A stretch of DNA of 64,000 nt from Geosiphon pyriformis (taxonomy: Eukaryota > Glomeromycota > Glomeromycetes > Archaeosporales > Geosiphonaceae), in contig JAAOMT010000772.1 in assembly GCA_016748015.1 (NCBI GenBank), positions 416,677 through 480,676 on the forward strand. Direction: 5' to 3'. The notes under the pieces are model-generated. The model was not told the DNA's origin. It saw only the letters and a program-made list of their open reading frames with translations, and ran no database searches. This document shows, one piece after another, positions 60,639 to 64,000 of this stretch (positions within the stretch are counted from its first letter, which is position 1; each line of letters begins with the position of its first letter). The position numbers and the translations under genes are program-made.

Positions 60639-62807
60639 CTAGTAATTTAACCAAAACTCTAATGGGAACAGTTCTCGCATAATGTGCCAATGCTCAAAAG
60701 CATCCAACCGCTGTAGCTTATTTAAAGGATTCTCATGATCAGTGATTAAACCAGTGACGTTGGAAAGACGGGTCAGATCAACGGGCCATTTCTCAAAATT
60801 TTCGAGCATATATTGACGTACTCCACTCTCAAACGTATCATTACTCGTTACTGGACGAAAACGGATCGGTTTGGTTGAAGCAAAGAATACCTTTTCATGA
60901 ATAATGGATTTTTAAAATTTATTAATAAAAGCAAGGGTTATAAAATCATTTTTACGGCTCAAAAAGAAAAAAGCTTCTTACCATGTTTTCAAATGCGTCC
61001 AAAGATTCGCTACTACCCTCGCGATAACAATTTATATATGGAAAAACTGCCTTTATGGTATTATAAACCAACGCTAAACTTTCAGCATGTGGCCATTTCT
61101 GCGTCCCCACATAATTCTAAATTTTAAATGGGAAAATAAATCAATAAGAATCGAAAAAAAACATAGAAAATAAAAAAGATTACCAAAGCAAGAACGCCAT
61201 CATTTTTTAGTATTCGCCGAATTTCAATCAAAGCTTCAATAGAAAATAAAGTTGATGGAACAGATCCACCGGTGAATACATCATGCAATACGTAATCATA
61301 TTGATTAGATGAGGCTTCATTTATGAATCGACGACCATCTTGAATGTGTGGCTTGCTTAATGGTACAAGCCGAAAGTAATCAACGGCGTATGCATACACA
61401 ACCGGATCAATTTCTACTATATCAACATAAACTTGGCTTGCTTGAAGTGAAGAAACTGACACACCTATTCCTAGGCCGCTGAAAATTTCACAGAATATGT
61501 TAGGAACATTCTGGAATTTTAAAAAAATACTGAAATTTTAAACTTATAGCATACATTTGAAGAGCTCGCTCTTGTCCTGAACGTGTTCGCCCTTCAACTA
61601 GACGGACGGCTTTATACAAAGAATTCAAACGTTCTTGGTAAATCAATATTGCAACTAATGAAAAAATACTCTGAGAATATTTACCTTCCATGAAATAAAA
61701 AGATCCAAAAACTGAATCCCAAGTGTTTCTATAGACACCACCTATTAAAGAATGCCCTGCGCGCATAACGCGTATGTCACGTGTAGATTCCTCCACAATA
61801 TCTATCCAACCAGTAACCGATTCATTGCGAGCAAGTATAATATAATTTGACTCCTTATCAGCTGCATTCACTTCTTCCAATCTTGAAGAATTACATTGTG
61901 GATTAAAATTAGCATTATAAAGCGCCAATAATACAATTATAATTTGTGGTATCATGCTGACATATGACATCCCTGGGGTAGTATTTTTGACATTTTTGGG
62001 CTTTGTTTCAGTTTTGCGACGTCTTTGGATTGAATCCTCCAATAAAGTTATTTCGCCATAAATTCGAAAAAGAGCTTTGAACAATCCTCCAATCAATGCC
62101 AATAAAAGTCCAGCAGTGTAAAGTCGTTGACAAGTGCGTCCTATTGCCACTACTTTATACAAGACATTCGTGAGTGAGACAATCACTACCCAATGCATTA
62201 CTACATACACCACCCATCTAAGCAACTTCACGTTCCTTTCTTTTAACCGGCGTGCGCAAACTATGGTATTAATAAGACCGAGAAGGAAGAGTATCGGGTA
62301 TGCCAACCACAATTGGGTAAAATGAGGTCCATATTTTGGGCCCAATAATCCACTTTGTGTAAATAATAGCTTAACTGATAAAGGTCCCAACGCTAATAAT
62401 ATTCCACCCCAATCAAGACCATTCATTATCAAGGTGCTCAAATAGGTATCTTTTTGTTTGTCGTTTTCCTGGGGTTGAAGTCTGGGTACGAGCCAGAAGC
62501 CTAAACTAATTCCAAATAAGATTGATGCTAGAGCCGCTTCGTGGAAATATAAGGAAGAAAAAACATTTCCATAGAGTGGTTCAAGAAATTGTGGTGCAAC
62601 CTGAAGAGTAGTTGACGCGAGAACTGGAGTAATGAGCAACAAAGTTGCTCTGGGTAAGGTCCATAATTGAGTCACAGAAGCGATATGGTCTTCAGTATTG
62701 GGAACTGGTGTTTTTCTTTGCAAAAAGTTTGGGGGGATAGAAGGGGAAGAGGCGCTAGGAGAGGTAGCTGATCCTTCTTGTTTCTCGTTTCGTCGACGCC
62801 GTGACAT
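60639..62807 (-). CDS. polytopic membrane protein with spermidine-synthase-like (PABS) domain
   Basis: Five exons: 62807-61685, 61654-61555, 61478-61184, 61116-60982 and 60890-60639, giving 634 residues. After a polar, Arg-rich start (MSRRRRNEK) there are about eight hydrophobic segments in the first 320 residues. The C-terminal third is a Rossmann methyltransferase-like domain of the spermidine synthase family: ALQIGLGIGVS (SAM-type loop around 408-413), VDIVEIDPVVYAYA, DGRRFINEA and YVLHDVFTGGSVP. It ends in LFPLEFWLNY. Fungal and bacterial membrane proteins with this fusion exist, but their substrate is not established, so a polyamine role should not be assumed. A Met 36 nt upstream in the same frame is an alternative start. 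Confidence 0.88.
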
Positions 62808-62992
62808 TTTTATCTGGAAATTTAACAGTAGCAAAATCAATTTTCAATTACCCGCTCTACCACCAATCATCGATGACCAGTCCCGAAATTTGTTTGTGAT
62901 AACCTGCCGCAGCTAGTTATACCAAATTATGAAATCGGACAATTTCGCGCTTCCCTTTCACGTTTTCAAGTTTGATTTCTTCTTTTTATAAA
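62808..62992. promoter_or_regulatory. bidirectional promoter region PABS-protein / F-box gene
   Basis: 185 bp between divergent start codons. No motif assigned. Confidence 0.5.
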
Positions 62993-64000
62993 ATGGCAAA
63001 TACTTCAGAACCAAAAAAGATATTAGAACCTCAAAGCTCCAACCAACTCATTAGTGATTCGGACCTTGAGGAGTTTAGAAGAGAATGGAGGGCTGAAGTG
63101 AAATCGAAAAAAAACACTGAGAAATCTATTTCAGAAAATGACCCATTTATTACCCAAGGCTCTAAGCATTTTGAGGGACAACCTTTAGAACATATAGAAG
63201 AGACAAAAGAAGTTGATGCTCGGTGGGAACCAGGAAAACGTGCTCAACCCAATAACCCACTTGATATTTATGTCCAAGCAATTATCTTAGAACGGGAGGG
63301 AAATTTGAGTGAAGGTTATTAGGATCAACTATCTTTACATTCTGTCAGCCGTTTTCCTTGCCATCCAAATATAATTTTCTCACGATGCTTTCAACCTTCC
63401 AGCTCTGATTCAATATCAGCAGGCTTTCAAGCTTGATCGCCACATAGATAATACTTATAGAAAGTATTATGATAAGGCTGTAAGAGAATCAGTTTCTGAC
63501 GAAGGTTCTTCCTCTTCCGAATTTTCGAAACATTTTGAGAAAGAACTTGAACCGGGTCAAACTACTTTGCCACAAAAACATGAAATGCCTGAAACGTCTA
63601 AAGATGACCCGATCCTCATTTTAATTGAATCATTACGCAGCAAACACCTTGAATATGAGCCTTTAAAACCAATTAAAGGGATACCAATTGCCAAACTGCC
63701 TAATGAACTGGTCCTTTGCATTCTTAAGCAATTAATCATTTTAGACATCTCATCAGTTGCAAAATTTTCTTTGGTTTGTAAAAAGTTTTTATTGCTGTCT
63801 CGTGAAAACAGTCTTTGGCGATATATATGTGAGCATGCGTATCGCATAAGAAACGTGGAGCAATCAGTATCCAACTCAATGTTAGAAACCGTGGTTAAGG
63901 AATATGATAATGAGTGGCGTAGGATGCTTATAGATAGGCAAGTTCTATGGGTGAAATCTTTCTTTTTGTATATAAAAAATTTAAGATGGGTAACGCGAAT
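62993..64000 (+). CDS. F-box protein, FBXO9/Hrt3-like (truncated by window end)
   Basis: Exon 1 is 62993-63314 and exon 2 starts at 63413 and runs to about 63950 or to the window edge. A donor at CTATGG/gtgaaa near 63952 is likely. The N-terminal 105 residues are charged. They lead into a TPR-like helix pair joined across the intron: YVQAIILEREGNLSEG then ALIQYQQAFKLD. An F-box follows: IAKLPNELVLCILKQL, then SSVAKFSLVCKKFLLLSREN and SLWRYIC, and then a segment around EWRRMLIDR. A TPR helix plus F-box plus this block matches FBXO9 and yeast Hrt3, substrate adaptors of SCF ubiquitin ligases. The substrate-binding C-terminus lies outside the window. Confidence 0.85.

Overview
The window is nuclear DNA from a fungus, most likely an early-diverging Mucoromycota lineage and plausibly Glomeromycotina. 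The evidence is many short GT-AG introns with ctaat-like branch sites, very AT-rich intergenic DNA full of microsatellites, a DASH-complex gene (Dad4), a fungal-type septin, a Sel1-repeat protein and degraded TnpB/Fanzor transposase copies. The lineage call is an inference; no rRNA or other marker is present.

Layout. Positions 1-22795 are gene-poor: AT-rich DNA with long di-, tri-, tetra- and pentanucleotide arrays, one assembly gap (21761-21798), one degraded TnpB/Fanzor copy (11378-11812, minus) and a single convincing gene, a Sel1-repeat protein (13190-14005). From 22796 to the right edge the window is gene-dense, with 18 further genes, almost all intron-rich. In order they are: a WTAP/Mum2-like m6A-writer subunit (+), an acidic protein with SUMO-interaction motifs (+), a KY/Cyk3-type transglutaminase-like protein (-), ARL8 (-), NOP16 (-), an EXPERA/TMEM97 protein (+), a DUF262 (GmrSD/ParB-like) protein (-), NSA2 (-), PRP40 (+), mitochondrial ribosomal protein mL50 (+), a septin (+), a nucleotidyltransferase (-), DAD4 (+), ALG7 (-), POP4 (+), a RING protein with SIMs (-), ARP2 (-), ribosomal protein eL30 (+), a membrane-anchored spermidine-synthase-like protein (-) and an FBXO9-like F-box protein (+, cut by the window edge). 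Two further degraded TnpB/Fanzor copies lie at 27462-27985 and 31601-32620; the second is bounded by inverted repeats.

Functions. Most genes are housekeeping: ribosome assembly and translation (NOP16, NSA2, eL30, mL50), RNA processing (PRP40, POP4, WTAP), N-glycosylation (ALG7), cytoskeleton, trafficking and division (ARP2, septin, ARL8, DAD4, KY-type protein). Six gene pairs are head-to-head with only 100-215 bp between start codons, so shared promoters look common here. I reconstructed exons by hand from frame continuity, splice signals and recalled family conservation. For nearly all genes the exon lengths sum to an exact open frame. No search was run.
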